This document shows positions 1 to 12,945 of a stretch of DNA of 64,000 nt, piece after piece. The stretch's first letter is position 1. Each line of letters starts with the position of its first letter. Origin of the DNA: Anarhynchus alexandrinus (lineage: Eukaryota; Chordata; Aves; Charadriiformes; Charadriidae); contig VUYV01000123.1 of the NCBI GenBank assembly GCA_008711295.1, positions 2,514,953 through 2,578,952 on the forward strand, in the 5' to 3' direction. Made by a program: the position numbers and the translations under genes. The notes under the pieces are model-generated. The model was given only the letters and a program-made list of their open reading frames with translations, was not told the origin of the DNA and ran no database searches.

Positions 1-50
1 AGGAGGAGGAGGAGGAGAAAGAGAAGGAGGAGGAGGAGGCGGCGGCAGCG
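1..50 (+). repeat. GGA/GGC trinucleotide repeat
   Basis: Imperfect (GGA)n broken by GAAAGAGAA and passing into (GGC)2-3. It is a purine-rich low-complexity tract continuous with the CpG-rich block. Confidence 0.85.
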
Positions 51-185
51 GGGGGGAGGCGGGGCTGGGAGAGGCAGACCGGCCGCCGGGTGCCTCCTGC
101 AGCCCGGGGCTATACCTCTCCCGTCCGGCGCCGCTGGTGAACTTTGCGGCATACTGGTAGGGGGGGATGTAACCGCGGGGGTGGG
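1..185. promoter_or_regulatory. CpG- and G-rich block, likely edge of a promoter CpG island
   Basis: The stretch opens with a GGA/GGC trinucleotide run (about 1-50) and continues through GC-box-like sequence (GGCGGGG near 58-65) and several CG-rich clusters up to about 175. CpG density here is far above the rest of the window, which is AT-rich. Such blocks usually mark vertebrate promoters or first exons. No start codon with a credible reading frame is visible, so neither the gene nor its direction can be named; the transcription unit may lie off the left edge. G runs at about 50-70 could also form a quadruplex. Confidence 0.5.
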
Positions 186-189
186 CTGG

Positions 190-400
190 AGGAGGGTTAT
201 TTATAGGGAAAGCCAGGGAGCCATATGGAGCCTGCACCCCCTGGTCTCGGCGGCATGCTAATTTGGTCAAAGCTTTTCCCTGGCTGCCGCTTGCAAGTAA
301 ATTAGACATCCTGCCGACGATGATCTTATCAAATTAATGTAATTACACCATTGACAAATTACAACAGTTGCCGTGTCCATCTCGGGTCCCCAGGATGAAG
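190..400. promoter_or_regulatory. Motif-dense candidate conserved regulatory element
   Basis: The block contains TTATTTATAG at 197-206, which fits the MEF2 consensus YTAWWWWTAR and could also act as a TATA-like element. ATGCTAAT (POU octamer-like) lies at 255-262, followed by a GGTCAAAG nuclear-receptor/TCF-like half site. A run of TAAT homeodomain cores and a TTATCA GATA-like site occupy about 325-360. Motifs this short arise by chance; the density and the position beside the CpG block are what support a regulatory call. Conservation cannot be seen from one sequence. Confidence 0.35.
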
Positions 401-644
401 ATTTGGCCCTTCGGTTCGTTGCGGTGGGCAGGGACTACCGAGGGAGTAGGGAGGGGGGAGGAAACGGGACAGGAGGAGGAAACGATATAGACAAAAAAAG
501 AGAGAAATCCTGGCCCTGAAAAAGCCTGCCCAATAAATTACAAACGGGCCAGAAGAGATAAAATGCCACTGAGACAGAAAGCACCACAAGAAATATATTA
601 GTGGTTTCATTAGGGAAAAAAAAGAGGGAAAGGGAACTTGGCGC

Positions 645-645
645 N
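645..645. other. Single ambiguous base (N)
   Basis: One N inside GCGCNATCAA. Unlike the Ns at 13,381 and 31,381, its flanks are not repeated, so it looks like an unresolved base or tiny gap in G-rich sequence. Confidence 0.9.
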
Positions 646-748
646 ATCAAAAATTGCAGCATCGAAGTGCAAGGGGAGCCGGAGGCAGGGAAGCCGACAG
701 GAAACTCCATGGAGGGAAGCGGGAGAGTCAGGGGAAGGGGCAAGGTTC

Positions 749-770
749 GGGGAGGGGGTCAGGGTAGGGG
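749..770 (+). other. Putative G-quadruplex motif
   Basis: Four G runs (4, 5, 3 and 4 bases) separated by loops of 1, 3 and 2 bases fit the canonical G3+N1-7 quadruplex pattern. The motif lies next to two strong splice-donor-like sequences (minus strand 780-775, plus strand 810-815). Confidence 0.6.
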
Positions 771-2334
771 ACCCACTCACCAGGTGTCAGCAGCACTGAC
801 AAGATATCCGTGAGTAAAGGCTTGGGGTAGGAAAGGCTGAAAAATCTGGAGCCTGGTGAATGCTCACTGGGGTGTGGGGCAGAAGGGCTAAAAAGCTTCT
901 TCTCCTCCCGCCTTAGCAAAAAAGCTTCTGATCATCTTTACCTTCGTGTTATTAAAATTGCTCAGGCACCGTAAAAACAATCAAAATGCAACCAGAGGAC
1001 CTGAACATTAACAAGATATTAAATAAATAAATACAAACCAAATAAGAGGAAGGAGACAATGACCTGTCAAAGCATGAAGGACAAATTGCCTGCTTCTTCC
1101 AAGGGATCTGCTGAAAGGTGGGAACTAGTGGAAGCCATCTGGGGCCCTAGAGTGGAAAAAAAAAAAGGTAAAAAACTCGCCAGAAGGCGTAAGAGTGTTT
1201 ATGGGTGCTAAAGAGTATTTAGATAAAGAACCCATTGTGTTTTCAGCTGTATACTTTGGAACTATATTGAGAGATTTATGTCTCATATATATGATATATG
1301 TATTGTGAGAGCATCTGCCATGCAAAGGTTAGCATCTAGAAGACGAGTCACAGAGGAAGAAAAGAAGCATCATCCATTTTAGATTTGGCATCTGAAGTTT
1401 TGGTTCTGTACGTCAAGTTACACAGGCGAGGTGTGTCAGGGCCAGGAAATTAATCTATTATTACTCAGTGCCATAATCCTAAAATTCTAGATTACCTCAG
1501 CTTTTTGAATTAAGTTCGGAAACATGTATCTTAGGTAAAGAGGCCTGCCTCTAAGTGTTTTAAGGAAATACTTACTCCTGGATCAGGTTGATCAGGATCT
1601 CTCGGACCGAATTTTTTACTCTTTTATTTAGGGAGTGTGGTAAAGTGAGAGATCATGCAGCACTGATGTGCCAATGATCCGGGGTTTTTAAAATTCAGCA
1701 CATGCATCCCAGTTTACAATCCATAAACACGTTGAATAGTCAGAGCTCACATTATCCCCTCCAAATTATCTAGATAGGGGAAAGAGCACTCAATTATATT
1801 TCCTTTGACTCCTTTCCTTATGTGATGTCTTTTACCTCCTGTTTGCCTCTGTAACTTCTAGAAGCCTAAGACAACGAGCTTCCTCCTTACACCTTTCTTC
1901 TTGATGTAGAGTTCCATATTTAACCCAACACAAGCAAATTGGGTTGGGCATCACAGTTGCCCTTTGAATAGGAATGGGTTTACTCCTAATATGGAAAATG
2001 CCTTGAAATAGGAAAAGGTACTGGGATACTTTTAAATTTTCCCAATTGGTAATCTCCCATCTCCCTGTTGCTATGACTATGCAAGTAACACTAGTTAAGG
2101 GTGTATTTGTGCTATATCAGACCATGTTAAAAAAGCTAGTTACTTCATCTAACGTTGTAGATCTTGCAAAGCAGAACTCAAAGCATTTGCAAAGGTTCTA
2201 AAGAACAGAAAATTTATTACTGTAGATACCCTTCTTGCAATAGTTGTGCTATGTGCTGCAAAATCATCTTCATTATTTCTATGGGAGATAAAATCACAAT
2301 AAAGACATCCTACACTACACATGATGCTCTGTCT

Positions 2335-2396
2335 ATGTATACACGCACACATACATACATATACAGATGTATATAAAGGTATATGCATGTGTGCAC
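2335..2396 (+). repeat. TA/CA-rich simple repeat
   Basis: Degenerate (TACA)n/(CA)n/(TATA)n tract with CACGCACACATACATACATA-like content. It is low complexity with no coding signal. Confidence 0.75.
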
Positions 2397-2854
2397 TACA
2401 AATTATGATGGACTCAGCAAATAGAAAAGTCATAGGATCATTATTTCAGTTGAAATTATGGCTTTATTCGGGTTTTGGCTATGCTGAGAGTGAAAGCTAA
2501 CATAGGTGCCTCCATTTGTTGATGCAACTTTTGTAGAAACTGTGTTTCTCAATGCATACAATGACTTTAAACCAATTCAGATTATCCAGTTTCAACTAAG
2601 GGTATGAGGGGTTAAACTAATACCAGGATCTCCTTCCAGAATTTTCTATCTCAGTATGTTTCACAGGCAAGTCTTCACAGAACTACTGGATTTCTACCTA
2701 AATTGCATTTAGGCCTAACAAGGTTTCTGAAACTAGATATTTTTCTTCTTCATTTTCCTGAGGGCAGTGATGTGTGAGCGTGTTCCAAATCTCCCTGTGA
2801 TATGTTCACCAGATGGAGCTTTGCAAAATGATGCAGTGGCGGATGATGATGATT

Positions 2855-2892
2855 AAAAAAAAAAAAAAAAGAAAAAGAAAAAGAAAAGAAAG
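2855..2892 (+). repeat. A-rich tract
   Basis: Sixteen consecutive A residues followed by GAAAAA units. It could be an old poly(A) tail, but I see no recognisable retrotransposon upstream and no target duplication. Confidence 0.75.
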
Positions 2893-3754
2893 TTAGAGTT
2901 GTGCCTTGCCTACTTCTGTCTAGTGGGTAGGAGACTGGCTCAGGATGAGAAAATAAAAATTCTCTATCTTTTGCAGTGTAAGAGCCAGCCCACATGTTCC
3001 TCTTTCTTGGCTCATACCCTCAACCACCAGGCTACCAGCCCTCTTGCTGCAGCTGTTCTACTTGACAAGAAAAATAATTTTGAGAACCCTTGAACCAGAG
3101 AAAGGCAGTGGGGGAGCATGAGTTTACAAGCTATTGCTTACAGCACCCACCAGGGTGTGCAGAACCCTGGGAGAACTTGCTTGAATTGTGCTTTCTTATG
3201 AGACTGGGCTTGACCTATTGGATTTTACACATCAGATGTTTAAACTATGGAGCCGGTAGCAAAGCTAACAGACATTCTTTCTCCAGTATACATATTCATC
3301 AGACCTTGCGATAATTTTGTTTTGGAAACATTGGCTCGAATAGGTCACAGGGTTAGTCCTAAAAGCTTCAAACGCTGGGTGTCAGAAAAGTGAATAGGAG
3401 TCACAGTGGTGGACAGTCTGTGCATCCAGCCCGAGTGTAGTCTGCCATAAAAGCAATGTAGTCATTCACTTTGAAATTCTGATGACATGGAAGCAAGAGG
3501 TGTATTTAGTGAGTAGGCCAGGCCAAGGTCCTGACCGGAATTTCTTATTTAAACTATATGTATTGATCTGAATTTCTGACCCAGTTTCCACTGTGATTGC
3601 TTGCATTAAAGTCATTAAAATACCTGAGCAGTTCTTAGGCCAGGACTGAGCCCCAGAACTGCTGTCCTTACTCATGAGAGTATCCAGAATAGCTGTGTGG
3701 TGAAGGACTGGATTCACACAGACATATTTTATTTTCCTTTCACTGTTCCTTTCA

Positions 3755-3808
3755 CTTTTTGTTGTTGTTGTTGTGTTTTTGTTTTGGTTTGGTTTGGTTT
3801 TTTTTTTT
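3755..3808 (+). repeat. T/G-rich tract (GTT)n, (GGTTT)n, (T)n
   Basis: GTTGTTGTTGTTG followed by TTTTG/GGTTT units and a run of T. Low-complexity sequence. Confidence 0.75.
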
Positions 3809-4030
3809 CAACTGCAGCCTATAGTCTCCAGCATAGTCTTCTGGAGTAGCATGTTATCAAATGAAAAGGGCACTGTAGAGAGGTCAATGGACAGATTTAA
3901 GCCCCTTCCAACTTAACAGTGAATTGATCCAGTGTCTCCATTGGAAAAGTATATTCTGCCCACTGCGCTGTTGGTTAGAGAGATAGGGAGCTGAGTCATC
4001 CACCTCCTTTTATTCCTCTCATCCCCAAAC

Positions 4031-4069
4031 TTGCATACACACATATACACACACACTCACACACACTTA
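4031..4069 (+). repeat. CA microsatellite
   Basis: Imperfect CACACA interrupted by TATA and CTCA. Confidence 0.75.
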
Positions 4070-7000
4070 CTTTAAAAGTTTGATACTGGGTTATCTGCTT
4101 TCAGAGGAGAAGTTCAAGTTGTGGAGCCCAGATAGAGGAAGATGGTTTTGTTGCAGCCCCGACCCCAGAATGTAAACTGAGATTCCACTGCAGCATTTCA
4201 CTGAAATGTCCTCCAAGCTGCATCTTTGATGCTCTTGATCCTGATGTGAAGGCCTGATTTTTGCCTTTTCCAGTGCAGTATGTGAGACGGTTGGTTACCT
4301 GACTTGGGGACTGGGATTTCACTCCAGGCTTCTGCTTCCTAAGTTTGGCATTGCAGTGTTCAGCACTGCAGCACTGAAGTACACAGATTTTTTTTTTTCC
4401 TTTGTGATAAAAGACATACATTTAGGCTGGGGAAAAATATTACAGTGAAATTAACTGGAGCTGTGAGAATTATTTGTTCTTTTGTCAGCTATAGCAGGGA
4501 AAGTACTAGTATAACGTTATAGCCCTTAATAAGAAGTGATAGCATTTGCACCATATCCTAACCTCAGCACAATATTTTTTTTTTTTTTAACAGATTCCAG
4601 CATTATCGTTTTAAGTACTTGTTACAACAATTCTCAACATCCTGGAAGACTTGACTCTTGTGTAGTGTGATCGATACCCAATACAGTAGTGCACTTTTAC
4701 TAATGTGACCTTTTTGCAGTTTGATTGCTTGCTTATTTCATTCTTTCCTGAAAGATTAGAGACTGCTAACAAGCAAAAGGTTGAAATAGCTGGTCACTCT
4801 GCAGCATATTTAACTGACTCAGGTAGTTTAGTAAAGTGCATTCTTACAATCTAAAGTTAGTTAAAAATTACTTTCATCCTCTTACTAAAACTCATATATC
4901 AAGACAGGAAGAACATGAGTTAACTCACGCAACACAGATCACAGTGTCATTTAGATCTACACAAGGAATTAAAAAGCATCTTTCTCAACCAAAAAAAGAA
5001 AAAAAAAGTGTCCAAACTTTCAATCTATTGCTTACACAAGTAATCTCACTGAATCACATCAGCTTGAATAATAGATCTATAATGTGTTTTCAATAATTAA
5101 TTCTTTTCTTATCCATTTTCATGTCACAGTCTCAGAGCAACATAAGGATTATTTAAATGGACAAAAGCAGGTGACAGTGTATGTCTCTGCTCTCTCTAAT
5201 GATAACGTATTTCCTTCATTTAATAATGGAGAGGGAAATGCTTCTTAGAGTGCAGAACACACCACTGAGGGAAAAACCTGCCCTATTCCCGCCTCTACCA
5301 ATAGTTTGCTGACATGACTTTCGGCAACTGATTTCTCTTTCCCATGCCTCAGTTTCCCAGTCTGAGGAAGCAGAAGGAATTATAGACCCCAAAGGTGCTT
5401 TGAAATCTGTGATGGACAAACATGGTGACTAAGGTAATTATCATCATTACTCATGTGTACAACAAGAAAAGTCAAATCTTATGTAAGACTAATACCCAGT
5501 TCCTTCTTTTTTTATCAGCCCATCTCAGAGGCCTTTACAATGGAATACAGTATAATTTTATTTGCTCAACAGATCGGAAAACAGAAGCACTGACCTTGGG
5601 AAGGTCACATGTCAAACCGTTGATAGCACTAGAAATAGACCCAAGTCTCAGAAGGCCCAGCCCTGCCTTCTACCCAGTATTTTAGAAATGCAGAACTACT
5701 GATTTATAGGAATAAGCCTGTTCCAAAAGAAAAGCTCCTGCCTCCTTCTCCTCCTCTCTCAGACTTGATTTTATGCATCAAAGGTTTCATATGCCAGTCA
5801 TTTTCTTTCTGGAGGCCTAATGTACTTATGTGGTGTGACAGTAATACCAAGCCTTGGTTTTCTTATTAATTCACATCTTAATTTACTGTAATTGAATTAT
5901 TTTAACTGGGGGAAAAGAATGTTTTCTTTCCTCTCTTTTCCTGGCTCAGACTTCAGACTTCAAAAAACACGTGGATTTCAGAGACAAATAATAAACCATT
6001 TGAAACACAAAGTATCTCTCATTTAAGAAACATTTCAGAAAAAAAAATAATTAACCCCTCCCCCTGTTTAAGCATGAGAACTGTGAAGAAGTGTTTTTGT
6101 TTTCAGGAAGTCTGTCAGTTTCTTTTTCTTCTACAAAACAAAACGAAAACAAAAACAAAAACAAAACCAGGCAAAGATGCAAACCAAATTAATAATCTTC
6201 AGTGTAGTTCAAAATAGAAACCTGAAAAAAAAACCATTTAGGTTGATTAAAATATGAAACGTTTTGTTCTGGTTTTGTTATATTTGTCTAATATAACACA
6301 AAGCACATTTTGAAACAGAAAATCAGAATGGAATACCAGGAAATCAGAATTTGATATCTTTTATTGTCTTCCATATTTTTTTAATAAAATTGTATTTTGT
6401 CAAAATTATTTTTCTTGTCCTTTGATTGACTTGAATTGGAATTTTTGGTAAAAGATTTCTGAAAAGCTTTCTGAAACTATCCATTAGGAGAGCATCCAGT
6501 GGTGTCTGGACATTAAAAGGAGAATTACTGGGCATCAGCAAACTGTGGGAAGACTGAATAGATGAAACATTATTAAAAATAAAATAATACCTTCTTCCTA
6601 TTTATACAGTGCCTAGAAACCATACCCTGGGACCAATCCCACATGCATTTTAGTTTTAATTAAATAACATTTTAGACACATAAGGGAGAAGAGGTTGGTG
6701 ACCTGATTAATCTTTGTAGTACTCGATTTTACATCACAGCATCCCAAATGATTTCAAATGTATTATTCTGATGTAAAGCTAGAGTATTGCAGTGGTGACT
6801 CAGGATGTAGTTTTTTATTTTTTTCTCCATTGGCAAAGGTGATCTGATCTGAGAAATCCCTTACTGTCTTCACTGGCCTCCAGCCACTAATTTTAACTTC
6901 TTGAAGCTTTGTGTTTAACCAAGATAATTTTATTGATCCAGTCCATATTGCGGTCCACAAACAATTCTGTCCTTCCTGGGCTGATGAGAGGATCAAATCA

Positions 7001-8044
7001 GCGTTACTGCTGAGGTGGCTAAGGAATGATCCCTGTATCTAGAGGGGATGGATACGTACTGAAGTCCAGGATTCAGCCCCCACAAAGCCTTAGCTTGGAT
7101 GAATCTGGACCTTGTTATCTTTAAATCATTATGTAAAATGATTGAATCTAAAATGCAATTTCACATGAGACTCTTGAAACTGAGTATACGTGTGTGTGCA
7201 CAGATATAGATGTATGTCTATATTAGGGAGTTGGATGTGACTGTGAGGGGAATATTTAAAAGACAGAAATCAGGGCAGCATCAAAGCAGTGATTTATTAG
7301 ACTGGCATTCATTAACAACATACATTTTCCAATGGTAAGTTCCCAAATATTATTAGTTTTCATTATTGTGTGTTCAAATGGTCCTTAATAACCATCTCCT
7401 ACGCTAGCTGTGTGTATTCAATACCACAGAGCTGATGCCATGTAGTCAGCAGGAACGGCTGCAGTCAGGTTTGAGGATCAGTTTTGAGATCTCTTTGATG
7501 AGGTAAGAGGGGGCCAAAGTCAAGAGTAACCTTTCTTCCTCTTTTTTCTCATGCATCCATGGTATTTTTGTGATCCTTACAACCTCCCCAAAAGAAAGGC
7601 TGAATCTCATCTGCTCCAAACACAGATTATTTTATTTCTAGGAGCAGGACTTACTAACTTTCCCAGGCATGTTTTCTGCCTATTCTACACCCACTGTTCG
7701 TATCTTGCAGAGTTTATTCCTTGTACATGATATTCATTGTACCTTGTTTGTGCAATTGCATCATAAAAGTCTCCTTTTGCATCTTGCAGTTACATATTAC
7801 CTTTACATGTGCATTTATCTTTGTCCAAGTGCTCAAACATTATTGCTGGTTATGCCATTAGTGGCATCACAAAATGTACAATCTCGCAAATAGTTATAGT
7901 GTTGCTGTTTAGTCATTTTAGCATGCTTATGTTTAGATTCTAGGCAAGCAAATACCAAATATGCCCTCCTCAATCTGTTTCAGATTTGGGTGCAACAGGC
8001 CTTTGCTTTGTCAGCAAGACTTCTATTTAAGCAACATAAATATT

Positions 8045-8083
8045 TACTCCATAAGCTACTCCATAAGCTACTGCATAAGCTAC
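8045..8083 (+). repeat. 12-bp tandem repeat, three copies
   Basis: The unit TACTCCATAAGC occurs at 8045-8056 and 8057-8068, and with one change (C to G) at 8069-8080, followed by a partial TAC. Confidence 0.9.
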
Positions 8084-8837
8084 ATAGATATTTAAAATTC
8101 ATAAATGTGTCATAACTTCTGCAGAAGTTACTTGAAAAGAGTTTACTTCAGATTTACTCTTAATACTTGGTATAAGAATCGGGCCATTGTTTATTAAGTA
8201 GGGTTGTACTGTATCTCTCCTTTGGACAGAAGTTCCTTTCCTACTGCCACGAACAAGGGTTTTTCTGGCATGTTCTCCATTGGAGAGATTGAGGAAAATC
8301 AGGATAGTTTATCACATGATTCAAATAATGTTCACTTTTACTGTTTTACCTTCTTTGACATGAATAATTATTTACATTCTGGAGTTTCAGCATTTGTAAC
8401 TAGAAAGAAAAGAAATTTCATACACTGTAGACCAAGTCTGTGTTATACGGTCCTGTAGGATGTATGGGATCTATTATTCATGCGCTTGGTTCTTGAATAG
8501 ATAATTTGTTTGGTGCGTGTGGTGTAGCGTTTGCACTGGAGAACCACACAAGTGAGCCTTGGATGAATCAACAGACATCATAAACCTTCTATGCTGCACA
8601 TATGCAGAGAGGTTCATGCTACCAGAGATCTGATGAACCCGTACAAAAGTATATTTCTTCCATTCTTGGACCAAGAGAAATTAAGCGGCCTAACGCTCCC
8701 ATGAAGGAAGCACAGACACACCATAGTCCCAATATACCTTTCCAGCAGTGGGAACGCTGCACTTCTTAATTTCTATTGCATCTGGTTGTGAGTAGCATCA
8801 CTAAAACGTAGTAGCGCTGCTTTGTCTATGGGCGTGT

Positions 8838-9063
8838 AACGGATGGGAAGAAATTTTTTTACACTGAGGGTGGTGAAACACTGGCACAGGTTGCCCAGAG
8901 AGGTGGTAGATGCCCCATCCCTGGAAACATTCAAGGCCAGGTTGGAGGAGGCTCTGAGCAATCTGATCTAGTTGAAGATGTCATTGCTGGGGAGGCTGGA
9001 TTAGATGACCTTTAAAGGTCCCTTCCAACCCACACTATTCTATGACGCTATGATTCTATGACT
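8838..9063 (+). mobile_element. CR1 LINE, 5'-truncated 3' end
   Basis: This is the terminal part of a CR1 non-LTR retrotransposon: the last ORF2 codons and the 3' UTR. Diagnostic runs are GGTGGTGAAACACTGG near 8871, the GTTGCCCAGAGAGGTGG block near 8890, a GATGACCTTTAAAGGTCCC block near 9005, and a terminal octamer-like tail (CTATTCTATGACGCTATGATTCTATGAC) ending near 9062. Plus orientation. Only about 225 bp survive, the usual outcome of 5'-truncated CR1 insertion. No coding capacity remains. Confidence 0.93.
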
Positions 9064-12000
9064 CCAGGGCCACAAGTGGGAAATGGCTGTAGGAGGGCAC
9101 GTGAGGTCGGTGCTGAAGGATCCACTTCACTTCTCTCTGACACTCTTCTTCATTTTCCTTCCCCATAATACTCATCGTGAAAGTTCAAGTTATTGAAGAC
9201 TGACTCGATAACTTGTGTACTTTCACTCTAACCATGGAAGGTCAACTAAAGGTAAAGCAAAACCCAAACAAAGTGAAAAAGAGATCAGCTGAAAATATAA
9301 GGCTTTTTGTCTGAGGACTCAGAGTAACAGCTTCCTTTTTTGTTGGATTTCTCAAATACTGAAGAGATTAAAAGGTAGAGCTGCATTTCTCTGAACAATT
9401 GATTTTTTTTTTTTTTTAGGTCACTGCTGGAGTATAAAAAAAATTGATTTTTTGGATTAAACCATTTTCTTGTTGTTTTTTTTTTCCTTAATTAATACGG
9501 TCAGAGCCTTTTTTTTTTTGAGAGGAAAGTGGGAAGAGTTTACAAAATGTTTTGGTTTTAATTAAATATTTAAATCATTTAAATAAAATATTTTGCTGCT
9601 TTTAAGCTTGGCTTTTAAAAGTGAAACTTAAACAAATCTATGATGGAACACTTCAGCAGTCTGGTGATAGCTTTAGCTTTTAGCATCTAGTCTGAGATAC
9701 CCATCTAGGCATCCTTACAGTCAGTGGAGAGAAATAATCCGTTCAACTTGTACTAAAATATGTATAAAACAAGGAGAATAGATTGTGTTGGGTAAGCATT
9801 ATTTGTGACACTTTATTACAAAGAACCCTAATGTTTACATTAATTTACACAAAAACTAACTAGCTTTTAGATGACTAATTCTAGCTGTGGCTAATCCCAC
9901 TCAAGGGATTAAGTCTGACATCAGCAGGATGTTTATAGGTAATAATATTTTATTGAAAAAAATAGACATAATTTAAAAAAAATTGTTTGTTTTTTCACTC
10001 ATTTTTTGAACAGAATGAACACTTGAAATGCTTCAGTTCATTGGTGTATTTCAAGAATAGCTGAAAAGAAAGTTGCCATCTAGGTGTAGTCAGATATTCA
10101 ATATAAAAATAGGAAATTATTTTTCAAAGCAGAATAAGCAGAAGAGAAGTCATCAAGTTGTGTCTTCAAAATTTCCTTTGAAAGGATAACTATACAAGAG
10201 AAATGTTACGTTGTTATTTCTTACCTCTCAATAGTACAGACGGCTGTTCACTTTTTTTTTTTACATCTCTACCAACATATCAGAGACAAATGAGGGGTGA
10301 AACGAAAGAGTGCTATGTTGATGACTGTCATAAAAGCTAGATTTTATTGATTATGTGTATCAGTAGCTTTATTGTTCTGAATCTTGACTCATAAAATAAT
10401 TATGCTTGAGATGCAGTTTTCCCAATTATTACAAAAACTCCTTGAATTCATGATTTTTTGTGAATACTTAGGAATATTTTCTTCTAAACATTATTTATTA
10501 CAAACATTTTTAATATTATATATTTTATAAGTTAATATTATCTTGTTGATATCAAGGAAATCAACCCCTTTTAAGATCTCAATCCTATGACAAAGTAGCA
10601 TTTAAATTCAGACACTCTGAAGAGTCAAAGATATTTAAAATAGTAGTGAATAAAAAAAAGGAAAAAAAGAAATTACATCTTAATGGCATTGTTGTTGCTA
10701 GGAGATTTCAGCTACTGTTTATGAGATGAATGTGTCTTTTTTTTAATTAAAAAATTGATTAATGAATAGATAAACAACTAAAATGCCAACCTTTTAGTAA
10801 ATTTGTGTAGAAGCTTCAAATGTATAATCTGATTAAGCAGCAGCAACAAAAAAAAATCTTGAAAGCAAATTGATTACACAAAGGACAGGGGACAAAAAAC
10901 ATGCCACGCTTTCAATTGTTCCTTTAACCTGTCAAGCTACACCTTCCTGGTGCTGCAAACAACCACCTTAATTAATATTGGTCACTGTGAGAAATAGGAT
11001 ATAAGGTTAGATGGACAATTTGTCCAATATAGTGCAATGTTTATTATGGTCTCCTGTTCAGCCTGTGTGTAATTCAAAACTATAATTAATTTAGCTATCA
11101 CCACCTAGCTCAGTAGATATAATGGAATTTTGTTATAGCTTAGAAGCTGTCAAGGTTTCACAAAGAAGCTAAAAGACAAAACATTGCTCACAAAGACCTC
11201 CTTGGCAAGTTTCAAGTTTTTTTGCAGCAGACTAGAAATTCTCAACTTTTTTTTTAATGTGTTCTTAAATATAATTTAACAAGATATCACAGTGAGATAA
11301 ATAGATAAATCATTTTAACTTGAAGTTTTATTTTCCAGATATTCAGTCCAATTTAGTGATAAAAAGTCAGCCTAATAGTTTCACTTTGGCAAAGCTGTAA
11401 AAAACTGAAAACAAGGATCTATTAGAAAACCATGTTAGATCATCTCAGCTGTAGTCACCTCCACCACTAACGTGAATGTTCTAGAACTTGGCGAATCTTA
11501 AAAATAGCCAATGAAAATTAAAAATTATTAAAAAATAAAAATTATTATTGTCAGGTGCTCTTGCTCCAAGGTTTGCCACTTGCATGTGTTAGAATGAAAA
11601 ACAAAGAACAAATAAGCTTGACTGCACCCACAAGTTATAGATCACTTGAGGAAGAGCTGAGAATTTTTATCATTTACTTATGCATGCTCACAGCCCCAGT
11701 CGTTACATCAGGAGAGGATATATGATATGTATTTTACTGACATTTTAAAAATGTTTTGTGATCTTTGTATGTAGATTAGGACAATAATATATATTTTATT
11801 TGTGAAGCACTTAGATAGTCTTAGGACTCTCTGAACAAGCTGTCTTCATATCAAAACCAGTATAGATGCACTGCTGCTAAAAGTTTAAACCTGATAATCT
11901 TGTCTATCCATTGTGCTTCTATAAACATACACAACCACAGATTTTATATGCCATGCATCCTTTTACAAATGCAGGTTCTGTCACTGGAAAAACCAAGCCC

Positions 12001-12837
12001 CAAACAACACTGTAGTTTCTTGTAACTGTTTACAACTCTTTAAACATAGTTCAATTTGTTTGTTTTCATTGGGTGGTGGTTCTTTTTGGGTGGGGTGAAG
12101 CTGTTATTGTAGCATTATTAATATGGAAGCTGATCCCAAAAAACATGGAGTGCCCTCAATCCCCAGTAAATTCTTGGCGAAATGGAGATGCTCAGTACTT
12201 TGCAGGGTCAAACCAGTACAGAACTATATGTGTTTGTTTAGGTTTGGGGTTTTTTTTTGGAAAAAAAAACCAAAAACCACCTGCACAGTGTGAAGAAAGA
12301 CCTGTAGGACTTTTTTGGCTTGGTGATACCATCTTCAGTTCAGTCAGGAGTTTGAAAATTAAAGCCAGAATAATTGCTAGAACAGCACTTTTCTGACAGA
12401 AATGCACAATATGTTTTGACCTTTATGTGTTTGTTTCATAAATTGTTAATTTGATATTTGTTTTCTGAACATCTGGTACTGTATTTAACAACCTGCTGTT
12501 GGCCTACACTCTGTTTTCTTTTTGGATTTTAGATGTTAAGATAATACATTCTAATATTGTTTAGACATGTGCCTTCTCGTATAACCCAAAGATAAACAAG
12601 TTGGATCAAAGATGCAAAATACTGCAAAATAGCTCCTTCTTCTCTTTTTCCTTATGCATTTAGCATAACTGAATGCTAAAACAATACTGATAAGTATGAA
12701 AAACGAACTAAAAATTAAATCACAGGGGAGAGGCTTTGGCTGGGGGTAGTGGGGAGGAGTTATTTTGTTTGGTACTCTTCCCCTTGCTGTGACCTTCTGT
12801 CTGTTGAGGTGAGAAAGTTAGAAGGTGTATGAGAGAG
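9064..12837. other. AT-rich single-copy sequence, no gene seen
   Basis: Very AT-rich, especially 9,400-10,800, with repeated T and A runs and ATTTAAAT-type words. Around 10,900-11,000 there is a less degenerate stretch (TTGATTACACAAAGG, CCTTAATTAATATTGG) that could be an old regulatory element, but nothing decides it. Confidence 0.55.
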
Positions 12838-12945
12838 AAAGTGAGAGAGGAGACAGATAAGGAGGGAGGGAGGACGGAAAGGAAGGAAGGAAGGAAGGAA
12901 GGAAGGAAGGAAGGAAGGAAGGAAGGGAGTGAAGGAGGGAAACCA
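12838..12945 (+). repeat. GA-rich tract with (GGAA)n microsatellite
   Basis: GAGAGAGA and GGGA units lead into an almost perfect (GGAA)n from about 12,881 to 12,925. The long frame through it on the other strand is a repeat artefact. Confidence 0.93.

Larger units (their letters stand above)
401..2334. other. Noncoding; purine-rich to about 780, then AT-rich
   Basis: No gene is recognised. Positions 440-780 are strongly purine-rich (GGGA/GGAA runs). The rest is ordinary AT-rich sequence with a short A run near 1158. A single ambiguous base lies at 645. Confidence 0.6.
2397..8043. other. AT-rich single-copy sequence, no gene seen
   Basis: Reading frames are short and unlike any family I know. 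Simple tracts inside it: A-rich (A)16(GAAAAA)n at about 2855-2892; T/G-rich (GTT)n/(GTTTT)n at 3755-3808; (CA)n at about 4031-4069; A/C-rich (CAAAAA)n near 6136-6168. No CR1 or LTR match was noticed. Confidence 0.6.

Noticed and set aside
4101..4421. 106-codon minus-strand frame
   Set aside because: No motif, no supporting signals; begins at a T/A run.
8045..8083. Three-copy 12-bp repeat considered as a CRISPR-like or regulatory array
   Set aside because: Units are directly tandem with no spacers, in a vertebrate genome; simple slippage explains it.
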